From contig JBGTBY010000031.1 in assembly GCA_041749075.1 (NCBI GenBank), forward strand, positions 214,227 to 278,226: DNA of 64,000 nt. The letters run 5' to 3'. This DNA comes from CAMTWZ01 sp041749075. Its GTDB lineage: Bacteria > Bacteroidota > Rhodothermia > Balneolales > HLUCCA01. Shown here piece by piece: positions 27,063-33,476 of the stretch (the stretch's first letter is position 1; each line of letters begins with the position of its first letter). The notes under the pieces were generated by a model. It was not told where the DNA came from and searched no databases. It saw only the letters and a list, made by a program, of their open reading frames with translations. Made by a program: the position numbers and the translations under genes.

Positions 27063-27413
27063 TCAGGAAATGGTGAACTTTTGCACGGCCTCGGTTTCGT
27101 CGTCAAGGATGTCATACAAGGCCGGAAAACCGAGAAGATCGAATACGTTGAAGACTTTTCCGGACATGTTGGTCAATTTGATATCTCCACCCATGGATCG
27201 GATATCTTCGATGTACGCCATAAAAACGCCCAATCCAGCGCTGGAGATGTAAGCGAGTGATTGGCAGTTGACAATAATCTTATGACGTTTCTGTGCGATG
27301 AGAGTCTTGAAGGCATCTTCGAGATGCGACGCCGTATGAGCGTCAAGCTCGCCATCCAAATGCAGGATATCAATCTCGTCCCTGATACCGGAGGTAATGG
27401 TAAACAAACTCAT
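27063..27413 (-). CDS. RsbV-type STAS-domain anti-anti-sigma factor
   Basis: A single STAS domain of about 116 residues. It starts with MSLFTITSGIRDEIDILHLD. It has the conserved GELDAHTASHLEDAF segment and the phosphorylatable serine motif YISSAGLGVFMAYIEDI. The predicted phospho-acceptor is the first or second Ser of SSAG. Start at 27413 is chosen over longer frames because the STAS fold begins there. It is the first gene of the V-W-U operon; when dephosphorylated by RsbU it would sequester RsbW. A strong hairpin about 90 bases upstream probably ends transcription from the SPOR lipoprotein genes, isolating this operon. Confidence 0.9.
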   Translation of the reverse strand: MSLFTITSGIRDEIDILHLDGELDAHTASHLEDAFKTLIAQKRHKIIVNCQSLAYISSAGLGVFMAYIEDIRSMGGDIKLTNMSGKVFNVFDLLGFPALYDILDDETEAVQKFTIS

Positions 27414-27500
27414 GGTTGATGAAATTCTGTGTAGACAATCAGGGTTTCGCGACGAAGACCGAGCTTGTACGTGGGTTAAAAAGCAAAAGTTACAAAAATA

Positions 27501-27532
27501 ATAAGGCGCCACATCGTCAGACATGGCGCCTT
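27501..27532 (-). terminator. Intrinsic terminator of the SPOR lipoprotein operon
   Basis: A 9-bp perfect stem (AAGGCGCCA pairing with TGGCGCCTT) with a 12-base loop. On the minus strand it is followed by a U-rich stretch (TTATTATTTTT). It lies about 100 bases downstream of the second SPOR gene and upstream of the RsbV start, so it separates the two minus-strand operons. Confidence 0.75.
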
Positions 27533-27632
27533 TAACTATTCATCAAGAGAGACGCTACTTGAGCGCGTTTAATAGTAATGATAAATTCACACAGATTCTA
27601 TATCGTAGTGTAAATCTTTGTGGCTAAAAATA

Positions 27633-28175
27633 TTACTGACGTATCTGAATCGGGTAGGATTTCACATTGAACTGCCGGTTGATGCGTTCCGATTCAGTCA
27701 GCGTGGATCGGTATCCGGAATAACCGGTCAATCTCACCACAAATCGATAAGCCGTTGTCGCACTTGTGTTTTCGAAAAAAGTGACATTGGTGAACCCATT
27801 TGCTTTCCATTGTGAAACACTAGCCACGGCCCCAGCTTCTGATGTAAAGGCGCCCAATTGAATGTGATGAGGAAACGCACTTGGTGTTTGTTCAACTACA
27901 GGCGCCTCAATGGGTACTACAACTACTGGTTGAGTTACCGAGACAGTTGTGTCGGGTTGGATGTCTGCCGCGGTAGTAACAACGTCGACGGTGCCGCCTT
28001 TGGCGATTAATTCGCTTTCGTTACGAATCCGATTCAGGGCTTCTTCAATTTTTGCGCTCTCCGTAGCGGCCATGTCCGACAACTTCTTATTCTCGGCTTT
28101 GACGATTTCATCCGGATCGGGACCACAGCCCCAAACGAAACCAATCAGCACAAGCGATAGAGCGGTATGTCTCAT
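27633..28175 (-). CDS. SPOR-domain lipoprotein
   Basis: A protein of about 180 residues. Start at 28175 gives a lipoprotein signal peptide (TALSLVLIGFVWGC, Cys at about 17). A short helical region (about residues 25-60) and a Pro/Val-rich linker follow. A C-terminal SPOR domain runs from about residue 105 (HIQLGAFTSEAGAVASVSQW, then FRFVV-type strands ending YPIQIRQ). SPOR domains bind denuded glycan strands at the division septum, so it probably acts in the periplasm at septa. It lies 2 bases downstream of a second gene of the same architecture, which points to tandem duplication followed by divergence. Confidence 0.85.
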   Translation of the reverse strand: MRHTALSLVLIGFVWGCGPDPDEIVKAENKKLSDMAATESAKIEEALNRIRNESELIAKGGTVDVVTTAADIQPDTTVSVTQPVVVVPIEAPVVEQTPSAFPHHIQLGAFTSEAGAVASVSQWKANGFTNVTFFENTSATTAYRFVVRLTGYSGYRSTLTESERINRQFNVKSYPIQIRQ

Positions 28176-28177
28176 GG

Positions 28178-28666
28178 TTATTTGGAATCGACCCATGCCA
28201 TCACGCCATACTTCGATTTCACATGCGAAACCAAGGCATCGGCATTGCTGCGGGAGGACAATCGTCCCAATCGAACTCTGAACCAGACATCACCTGTCGC
28301 ATCCGTACCATATTTTTCAACAAATGCGGCGTTGAATCCACGGGTTTTCCATGTGTCGGCGAGTTGATTTGCTTTTATTTCTGATCTCCATGACCCCACT
28401 TGCACGGAAAATGCTCCATCATCGGAGAAACGCAATGTGGTGATGTCTAAATTCGATGATGCGACTTTTTTGCCCGAGTCGGCTTCATTTCCACCATTCG
28501 CGGCTACTTCAGCCTCTGCGATTTGCGCTTGACGCAAGGCCTGTACCCGCTCCAATGAATCACGTCTCGCTTGTTCTTGTTGTCTGAGCTCTTCCTCTGA
28601 TGGTCCGCAAGCAACGACGGATGCGCCGATCGCCACGATGAACAGGAGTTGGATTGTGCATCTCAT
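28178..28666 (-). CDS. SPOR-domain lipoprotein
   Basis: A protein of about 162 residues. The start at 28666 gives a signal peptide with lipobox (LFIVAIGASVVAC). The lipid anchor is followed by a Glu/Arg/Gln-rich helix (SEEELRQQEQARRDSLERV), an acidic linker, and a SPOR domain from about residue 80 (FSVQVGSWRSEIKANQLADT, FRVRLGRLSSRSNADALVSH). It is the first gene of the two-gene SPOR operon and has the same plan as the next gene, though the two are clearly divergent. Predicted role: peptidoglycan binding at the septum or cell poles. The gene is divergent from the YciI-like gene across about 91 bases. Confidence 0.85.
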   Translation of the reverse strand: MRCTIQLLFIVAIGASVVACGPSEEELRQQEQARRDSLERVQALRQAQIAEAEVAANGGNEADSGKKVASSNLDITTLRFSDDGAFSVQVGSWRSEIKANQLADTWKTRGFNAAFVEKYGTDATGDVWFRVRLGRLSSRSNADALVSHVKSKYGVMAWVDSK

Positions 28667-28757
28667 TTGATTCGATTCCCTTACCTTTGATGTATGTGAA
28701 CGTGTCATTACAGTAAACCGTTTTTCGTAATAAAATTCAATATACGAATTGAAAGCT

Positions 28758-29051
28758 ATGCCATTTCTTGTAAATGCGACCGACCATACCGATCTAGATG
28801 CCTTGAATCGCCGGAATTCTGTCCGAAATGATCACCTGGAGAGTGCTAAAAAAATGGAATCGGATGGAATCCTGCGATTTGGTGCAGCACAAATCGATTC
28901 TCAAAATCGCATGATCGGATCATTATTGGTGTATGACCTACCGACGGAAGCAGACGTGAGGTCTATGGTTGAATCCGATATCTACTGGACAACCAACGTC
29001 TGGGAATCGTATACCATTACTGAAATTCGGATCGCGATTCCATCCGCCTAG
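28758..29051 (+). CDS. YciI/YCII-related protein
   Basis: A protein of about 97 residues matching the YCII fold. Landmarks are an N-terminal strand (PFLVNATDHTDL), a charged helix with the conserved His (NDHLESAKKMESDG), a middle strand (MIGSLLVYDL) and the acidic DIYWTTNVWESYTI end that corresponds to the family's DPY region. The biochemical role of small YciI-like proteins is mostly unknown. ATG at 28758 is chosen over a TTG nine bases upstream. Its stop codon and that of the convergent gene at 29048 share a CTAG. Confidence 0.75.
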   Translation: MPFLVNATDHTDLDALNRRNSVRNDHLESAKKMESDGILRFGAAQIDSQNRMIGSLLVYDLPTEADVRSMVESDIYWTTNVWESYTITEIRIAIPSA

Positions 29052-29830
29052 AGATAGACGTTGAATCCGGCTGAAAAGGTATTGAATGGAATGCCGGCGA
29101 TGTTCAACCAATGATGCCCGACCGAAAAACGGATCGGACCACGATGGATTCCTACTGTGAGTCTTGTGTTCGTGATATCGCCATAGGTGTGCGGCATGAA
29201 GCCGGAATAGTAGGATATGGAGACCGGTTTGACAGGGTACAGATCGGCATGGACCGCTGCTTCAAATCCATCAAATCGATCGCCACCGATCATCACATTT
29301 CGATAGCCCATTGAAAAGCCGGCATCACCCGATGTGAAGAATCTGAATTTGCGTCCACCCATCAGATTGAATTGATAAATGCCCCAAGGCGCACCCAATT
29401 CCTTGAAATAATCGAATTGGGAATTCAGCAACCAATAACCGGTATGCCATTTCAGCTCGGCGGATCGTTGTTCCATCGCCAACGTGCCTTGCGGAAGCGA
29501 CAGATTCAAACGCATTTCTAGCATGTTCCCACGTCCAGCGCCGTCTTTATTGAACGATCGGATACCTCGGCCCAATCCAGCAGGAGAATACGGATACGGT
29601 GTATACCGGATCACGGGCTCATTCAAGCGCATCGGACGGAAGTAGAAGAACTCCGGCAACACATCGATGGAAAGATCAATCACGGTTAATGCGAACGACA
29701 CGGAAGAGTCGTCGCTCTCGCCTTTCATGCGTTTTTTGGCTTCTTCCGTTCGCGATTGGGCGGAGAGAGGCGTTGTCAGAACAAAGCTGACCAACAGGAT
29801 AGATAATGAGATTTTGAAAGACTGTTTCAT
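29048..29830 (-). CDS. Secreted, probably outer-membrane protein of unknown function
   Basis: A 260-residue protein with a clear signal peptide (SFKISLSILLVSFVLTTPLSAQ). A short Lys/Glu-rich stretch follows. The remainder is a series of amphipathic strands with aromatic residues (MLEMRLNLSLPQGTLAM, YWLLNSQFDYFKEL, FRFFTSGDAGFSMGYRNVMI, AVHADLYPVKPVSISYYSG). It ends in a typical outer-membrane-like terminal strand (NTFSAGFNVYL). I cannot place it in a named family; a small beta-barrel is the best guess. It is transcribed away from the marR gene, and the 129-base spacer holds the MarR operator, so co-regulation is possible. Confidence 0.65.
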   Translation of the reverse strand: MKQSFKISLSILLVSFVLTTPLSAQSRTEEAKKRMKGESDDSSVSFALTVIDLSIDVLPEFFYFRPMRLNEPVIRYTPYPYSPAGLGRGIRSFNKDGAGRGNMLEMRLNLSLPQGTLAMEQRSAELKWHTGYWLLNSQFDYFKELGAPWGIYQFNLMGGRKFRFFTSGDAGFSMGYRNVMIGGDRFDGFEAAVHADLYPVKPVSISYYSGFMPHTYGDITNTRLTVGIHRGPIRFSVGHHWLNIAGIPFNTFSAGFNVYL

Positions 29831-29905
29831 GGCATTACTCTACGAAGCGTCGTTGAACCAAGATACGCAAGTCGTTGATTTACAATCTCACATGATGATG
29901 TTAGC

Positions 29906-29948
29906 TTGACCTTTCCGAGTAAAACCATTATATTTGTTTAAACAAATA
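29906..29948 (+). promoter_or_regulatory. marR promoter with overlapping perfect palindromic operator
   Basis: A Bacteroidota-type promoter is visible: TTG at 29906-29908, a 20-base spacer, then TATATTTG (TAnnTTTG) at 29929-29936. Overlapping the -7 box is a perfect 18-base palindrome, TATTTGTTTAAACAAATA, at 29931-29948. It lies 11 bases before the marR ATG. Binding there would block RNA polymerase, so MarR autorepression together with control of the hydrolase gene is strongly suggested. Confidence 0.75.
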
Positions 29949-29959
29949 ATAGTGATGAT

Positions 29960-30412
29960 ATGGCACGAATCGAAGACGAAATCAAGCAATCGAAATTCAG
30001 GTCGGAAGGGCAGAAGCTCATCATCAATCTGATCTACACCTATAATCAGGTGAGTGCGCAGATGATCACCTTGTTGGCCACGTATGGTCTTACCGTGCAG
30101 CAATATAATATTCTTCGCATTCTGAAAGGGCAATACCCCACACCAGCGACGAACAACCTGGTGAAAGAGCGGATGTTGGATCGCAATTCGGATGTGACCC
30201 GGATCGTGGATCGGATGATTCGGAACGGATTGGTGACGCGCACGTCGTGCGAGGAAGATCGTCGGCGGGTCGACATCCTGATCACACAAGCCGGAATCGA
30301 CATGCTGGATTCCATTCAAGCCCAGGAAATGAAGATGGATGACATCGCCGGAAACCTGTCGATGGATGAGCAGATCGGCCTAAACACGTTATTAGACAAA
30401 TTGAGAGGCTGA
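29960..30412 (+). CDS. MarR-family transcriptional regulator
   Basis: A 150-residue winged-helix regulator, the standard MarR size. The recognition region includes TYGLTVQQYNILRILKGQ, the helix with LVKERMLDRNSDVTRIVDRM, and the wing NGLVTRTSCEEDRRRVDILI with the conserved DRR. An N-terminal dimerisation helix precedes it. A Cys in the wing (TSCEED) might be redox- or electrophile-sensitive, but this is speculation. It overlaps nothing and is followed 1 base later by the hydrolase gene, so the two form an operon. The arrangement resembles the MhqR regulator with its MhqD-type esterase partner, which respond to quinones in Bacillus. Confidence 0.9.
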   Translation: MARIEDEIKQSKFRSEGQKLIINLIYTYNQVSAQMITLLATYGLTVQQYNILRILKGQYPTPATNNLVKERMLDRNSDVTRIVDRMIRNGLVTRTSCEEDRRRVDILITQAGIDMLDSIQAQEMKMDDIAGNLSMDEQIGLNTLLDKLRG

Positions 30413-30413
30413 C

Positions 30414-31007
30414 ATGCATCATGAGCACATTTGGGAAGAAGGAACGGGTGATCGTACCTGGATCTTGTTTCACGGAACCGGTGGCAACGAACGGGATTTG
30501 ATTCCATTGGTTCGCCGGATCGATCTTGAGGGCTCGATTTTGGGCATACGCGGTAACGTGAGCGAACGGGGCATGCCACGGTTTTTCCGCAGGTTATCGG
30601 AAGGTGTTTTCGATGAGGAGGATATCCGTCGACGGGTCTCGGATTTGGCGTCGTTTATTGACGAGATGTCGAAAACCTATGGGTTTTTACCTGAAACCAG
30701 TGTTGCGCTAGGGTATTCGAATGGCGCGAACATCATCAGTGCGATGAATTGGCTGGAAGCGGGTCGGTTCGATGCGTCGGTGTTGATTCGGCCGATGGTA
30801 CCGATTGCGCCGGTGGAGGGGATTCGATTGGATGGGAAGCGGGTACTGATGAATGTGGGGCAATTCGACCCGTTATCGCCTCCAGGGGAGCCCGATCGTC
30901 TCCAAAAAATCTATGAAGACTTGGGAGCGGATGTGACACGGGCGGACATCCAAGCCGGTCATGAACTCACGGGTGAAGACCTTCGGCGCATCTCCGACTG
31001 GTTGTGA
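30414..31007 (+). CDS. Carboxylesterase/phospholipase-type alpha/beta hydrolase (MhqD/YpfH-like)
   Basis: A 197-residue alpha/beta hydrolase. The oxyanion-loop region is WILFHGTGGNERDLIPL. The nucleophile elbow is VALGYSNGANI (G-x-S-x-G with Ser). The Asp is likely in NVGQFDPLSPP, and the catalytic His is in IQAGHELTGEDL near the C-terminus; the full triad is therefore visible. Members hydrolyse short-chain esters or lysophospholipids. With the MarR gene 1 base upstream, it probably belongs to an electrophile or quinone stress response. Its stop codon (31005-31007) overlaps the 3' end of tRNA-Arg encoded on the opposite strand. Confidence 0.88.
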   Translation: MHHEHIWEEGTGDRTWILFHGTGGNERDLIPLVRRIDLEGSILGIRGNVSERGMPRFFRRLSEGVFDEEDIRRRVSDLASFIDEMSKTYGFLPETSVALGYSNGANIISAMNWLEAGRFDASVLIRPMVPIAPVEGIRLDGKRVLMNVGQFDPLSPPGEPDRLQKIYEDLGADVTRADIQAGHELTGEDLRRISDWL

Positions 31008-31077
31008 CCCCATCCGGGCTCGAACCGGAATCTAAAACTTAGGAGGTTTTCGTTCTATCCTGTTGAACTATGGAGTC
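31005..31077 (-). tRNA. tRNA-Arg (anticodon CCT)
   Basis: The minus strand folds into a 73-base cloverleaf. The acceptor stem is GACTCCA with TGGGGTC (one T-G wobble) plus discriminator A. The D stem is GTTC/GAAC, the anticodon stem AAAAC/GTTTT with loop CTCCTAA (anticodon CCT, reading AGG), and the T stem TCCGG/CCGGA with loop TTCGAGC. CCA is not encoded. The 3' end overlaps the stop codon of the convergent hydrolase gene by three bases. Confidence 0.93.
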
Positions 31078-31110
31078 GTTGAGCTAAGTTACGGAACCGA
31101 TTCCTATTGT

Positions 31111-33468
31111 ATGAAACATCTCTCCAAACTCCTTTTTTTCCTGATGCCGTTTACGGCGTTTTCCCAGGTCACCGTAACGGGTACAGTTCGAGACGCCACG
31201 TCTGCCGTACCACTCACATCCGCCACACTTCAGGTATCGGGGACGTTCAGGGGAACCGTCACCAATCCAGACGGACAGTTTGAACTAACGATTCCATCCT
31301 TTCCGGCGGTCGTCATCATCCGGTATATCGGGTACGATACCGATTCGGTGAGATTGGAGCGGGAACCAGACCGCCCTTTGTCTATTGTTCTGAAGCAAGC
31401 CGAGTACCGGTTGCGAGAAATCGTTGTAACTGGTGACGACCCTGCGTTGGACATCATGCGGCGGGTGATCGCCAATAAAAAACGGTGGCGAGGCAACTTG
31501 CAATCGTATCAGGCGGAAGCCTATACGCGTCAGCGCTTAGAGAACGACACCAGTATCGTATCGATCTCAGAAAGTTTGTCGGATGCGTATTGGGACAAAA
31601 ACCGGGGCACTCGGGAAGTGATCCGGTACAAAAATCAAACATCGAACATCGATCCGAGTTCAAACTTCGCAGCGGCCACGTTCATCCCGAATCTTTATGA
31701 TGATAACATCACGATTTCGGGCTTTGAGATGGTTGGCCCCACCCATCCGAACGCTCTCGACTATTATCACTTCAAACTGGAAGGATTTCGTCAGCAAGAC
31801 GACAAAACCGTATTCGACATCGTGATATCCCCTAAACGGGCGTTACAGCCAACCTTCGTCGGACGAATTTCGGTGTTGGATGAGGATTTTGCCATGATTT
31901 TCATCGATGTGAAACCATCCGAGTCGGTCATGTTTCCACCTCCAATTCAAGAATTCGGACTTCATTACATCCAGCAATTCAGCAATTTCGGCAGTGATTT
32001 CTGGTTGCCGGTGGATGTGCGGATCGAAGGAACCATCAAGATCGGATTTCCCGGTTTGCAGTTTCCGCCATTCAACTTTCGGCAGTTGTCGAGATTGGAT
32101 AATTATCAGGTGAACATTGGCGTGCCTGGAATCTTCTTCGAAACGAGTCGGCGATTGACAGTCGATTCCTTATCCGTTTCCAAAGGCATCGAGAATCCTC
32201 GCATCGGTATGGCCATTCCATTGGATGAGCGCGAACGCAACGCGTACGATTCAGTGGACAGCACGATGACGATCGAACGCGCCTTTCGCCCTACCGGCGC
32301 ATTGGCCAGGTTGATTGAAATCAATGAGGGAGATTCTGAACGCAAGCCGAAAGGTCCGATTGCGAAGGCATTGGATGGATTCACACCGGATGTGCATGTG
32401 AACCGCGTGGAAGGGTTTCATCTGGGGGTGAATTACGCGATACCGACATCCACACTCCCTATCAAATTGAACATCGGTGGTGGTTATGCGACGAGTACAG
32501 GTACCGCGTTTTATGGAACGAGCATCGAACGGAAGAAGCGAGACAAATTTCATTGGGATGCGGGTTATTCCTATGGCGTAGAAACCCGGTTTCGGGAATC
32601 GGCCTATCCGCAGTTCATGACCAGTGTGCTTCCTCTGATCGGCCAACCCGATTATCACGATCATTTCGTTTCCGAGATGGTGAAGGGGGGGATGTCGTAT
32701 GAAGTCATCCGACCAAGGCTCGGGGGTCGTCGTCGTTCCGACGATAATCGTTTGTTTCGCCGGTTCAGGGTGGGCGTGAGTTTGTCCCAAGAACGAGCGG
32801 AATCGATTGCCAAAACGACCGATTATTCCATTCCGGGCGGCATTTTACAACGACCAAATCCAGCGATCACAGACGGCATCTATCGAAGCATTGGTTTCCG
32901 TCTGAACACAACGGGAGATTCGGCCCCATTCGGAATCGTGGGTCAGCGCGCATTCGATCTGAACATAGAACATTCTGACAAGCTTTGGGCGAGCGACGCC
33001 ACCTACACCCGGTTTCATGGAAAATTGGACTATCGTTTCGAAACCTTCCTAAAGCGCCGTTTTCTTCCGAATGTGCTGGATGTGAGCTTAATCGGAGGTA
33101 CCGCTATCGGAGCGATGCCTGTTCAACGAATGCATCAACTGGATGGCAGTTTGGGTGTATTCAATCCGTTCGGACAACTCAAAACACTGCGTTCGGCGGC
33201 ATACGATGCCAAACATGTGGCGGCGATCCATTGGGAGCATAATTTCCGAACCGTACCCTTTGAATGGATAGGATGGGATGCGGCCGCCAAGAAGGGTGTG
33301 GGTATCATCCTCTTCGGATCATCCGCCCGAACCTGGGACATCGATCGTACCCATCATGAAATCGGTGCCTCCATCAACAGTCTGTTTGGCATCATGCGAG
33401 TGGATGTGGCTTACCGGCTCGATCAACCAGGCGTTTTCGCAGGGTTCAGTTTGGCTAGAATCCTGTAA
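31111..33468 (+). CDS. DUF5686 outer-membrane protein with carboxypeptidase-regulatory-like domain
   Basis: A protein of about 785 residues. The start at 31111 gives a signal peptide (LSKLLFFLMPFTAFSQ); the longer frame would run through the tRNA. An N-terminal CarboxypepD_reg-like Ig domain (about residues 20-105: VTVTGTVRDATSAVPLTSAT, DGQFELTIPSFPAVVIIRYI) is followed by a DUF5686 region to the C-terminus. The end has barrel-like strands and an aromatic-rich finish (DQPGVFAGFSLARIL). The family is common on the surface of Bacteroidota and has no established function; an outer-membrane transport or assembly role is likely. It is 8 bases upstream of the PorZ-like gene, which suggests joint expression. 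Confidence 0.82.
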   Translation: MKHLSKLLFFLMPFTAFSQVTVTGTVRDATSAVPLTSATLQVSGTFRGTVTNPDGQFELTIPSFPAVVIIRYIGYDTDSVRLEREPDRPLSIVLKQAEYRLREIVVTGDDPALDIMRRVIANKKRWRGNLQSYQAEAYTRQRLENDTSIVSISESLSDAYWDKNRGTREVIRYKNQTSNIDPSSNFAAATFIPNLYDDNITISGFEMVGPTHPNALDYYHFKLEGFRQQDDKTVFDIVISPKRALQPTFVGRISVLDEDFAMIFIDVKPSESVMFPPPIQEFGLHYIQQFSNFGSDFWLPVDVRIEGTIKIGFPGLQFPPFNFRQLSRLDNYQVNIGVPGIFFETSRRLTVDSLSVSKGIENPRIGMAIPLDERERNAYDSVDSTMTIERAFRPTGALARLIEINEGDSERKPKGPIAKALDGFTPDVHVNRVEGFHLGVNYAIPTSTLPIKLNIGGGYATSTGTAFYGTSIERKKRDKFHWDAGYSYGVETRFRESAYPQFMTSVLPLIGQPDYHDHFVSEMVKGGMSYEVIRPRLGGRRRSDDNRLFRRFRVGVSLSQERAESIAKTTDYSIPGGILQRPNPAITDGIYRSIGFRLNTTGDSAPFGIVGQRAFDLNIEHSDKLWASDATYTRFHGKLDYRFETFLKRRFLPNVLDVSLIGGTAIGAMPVQRMHQLDGSLGVFNPFGQLKTLRSAAYDAKHVAAIHWEHNFRTVPFEWIGWDAAAKKGVGIILFGSSARTWDIDRTHHEIGASINSLFGIMRVDVAYRLDQPGVFAGFSLARIL

Positions 33469-33476
33469 ATTCGTGA

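Noticed and set aside
28682..28689. TACCTTTG as a -7 box for the YciI-like gene
   Set aside because: It matches TAnnTTTG, but no TTG lies at the right distance upstream, so it was not listed as a promoter.
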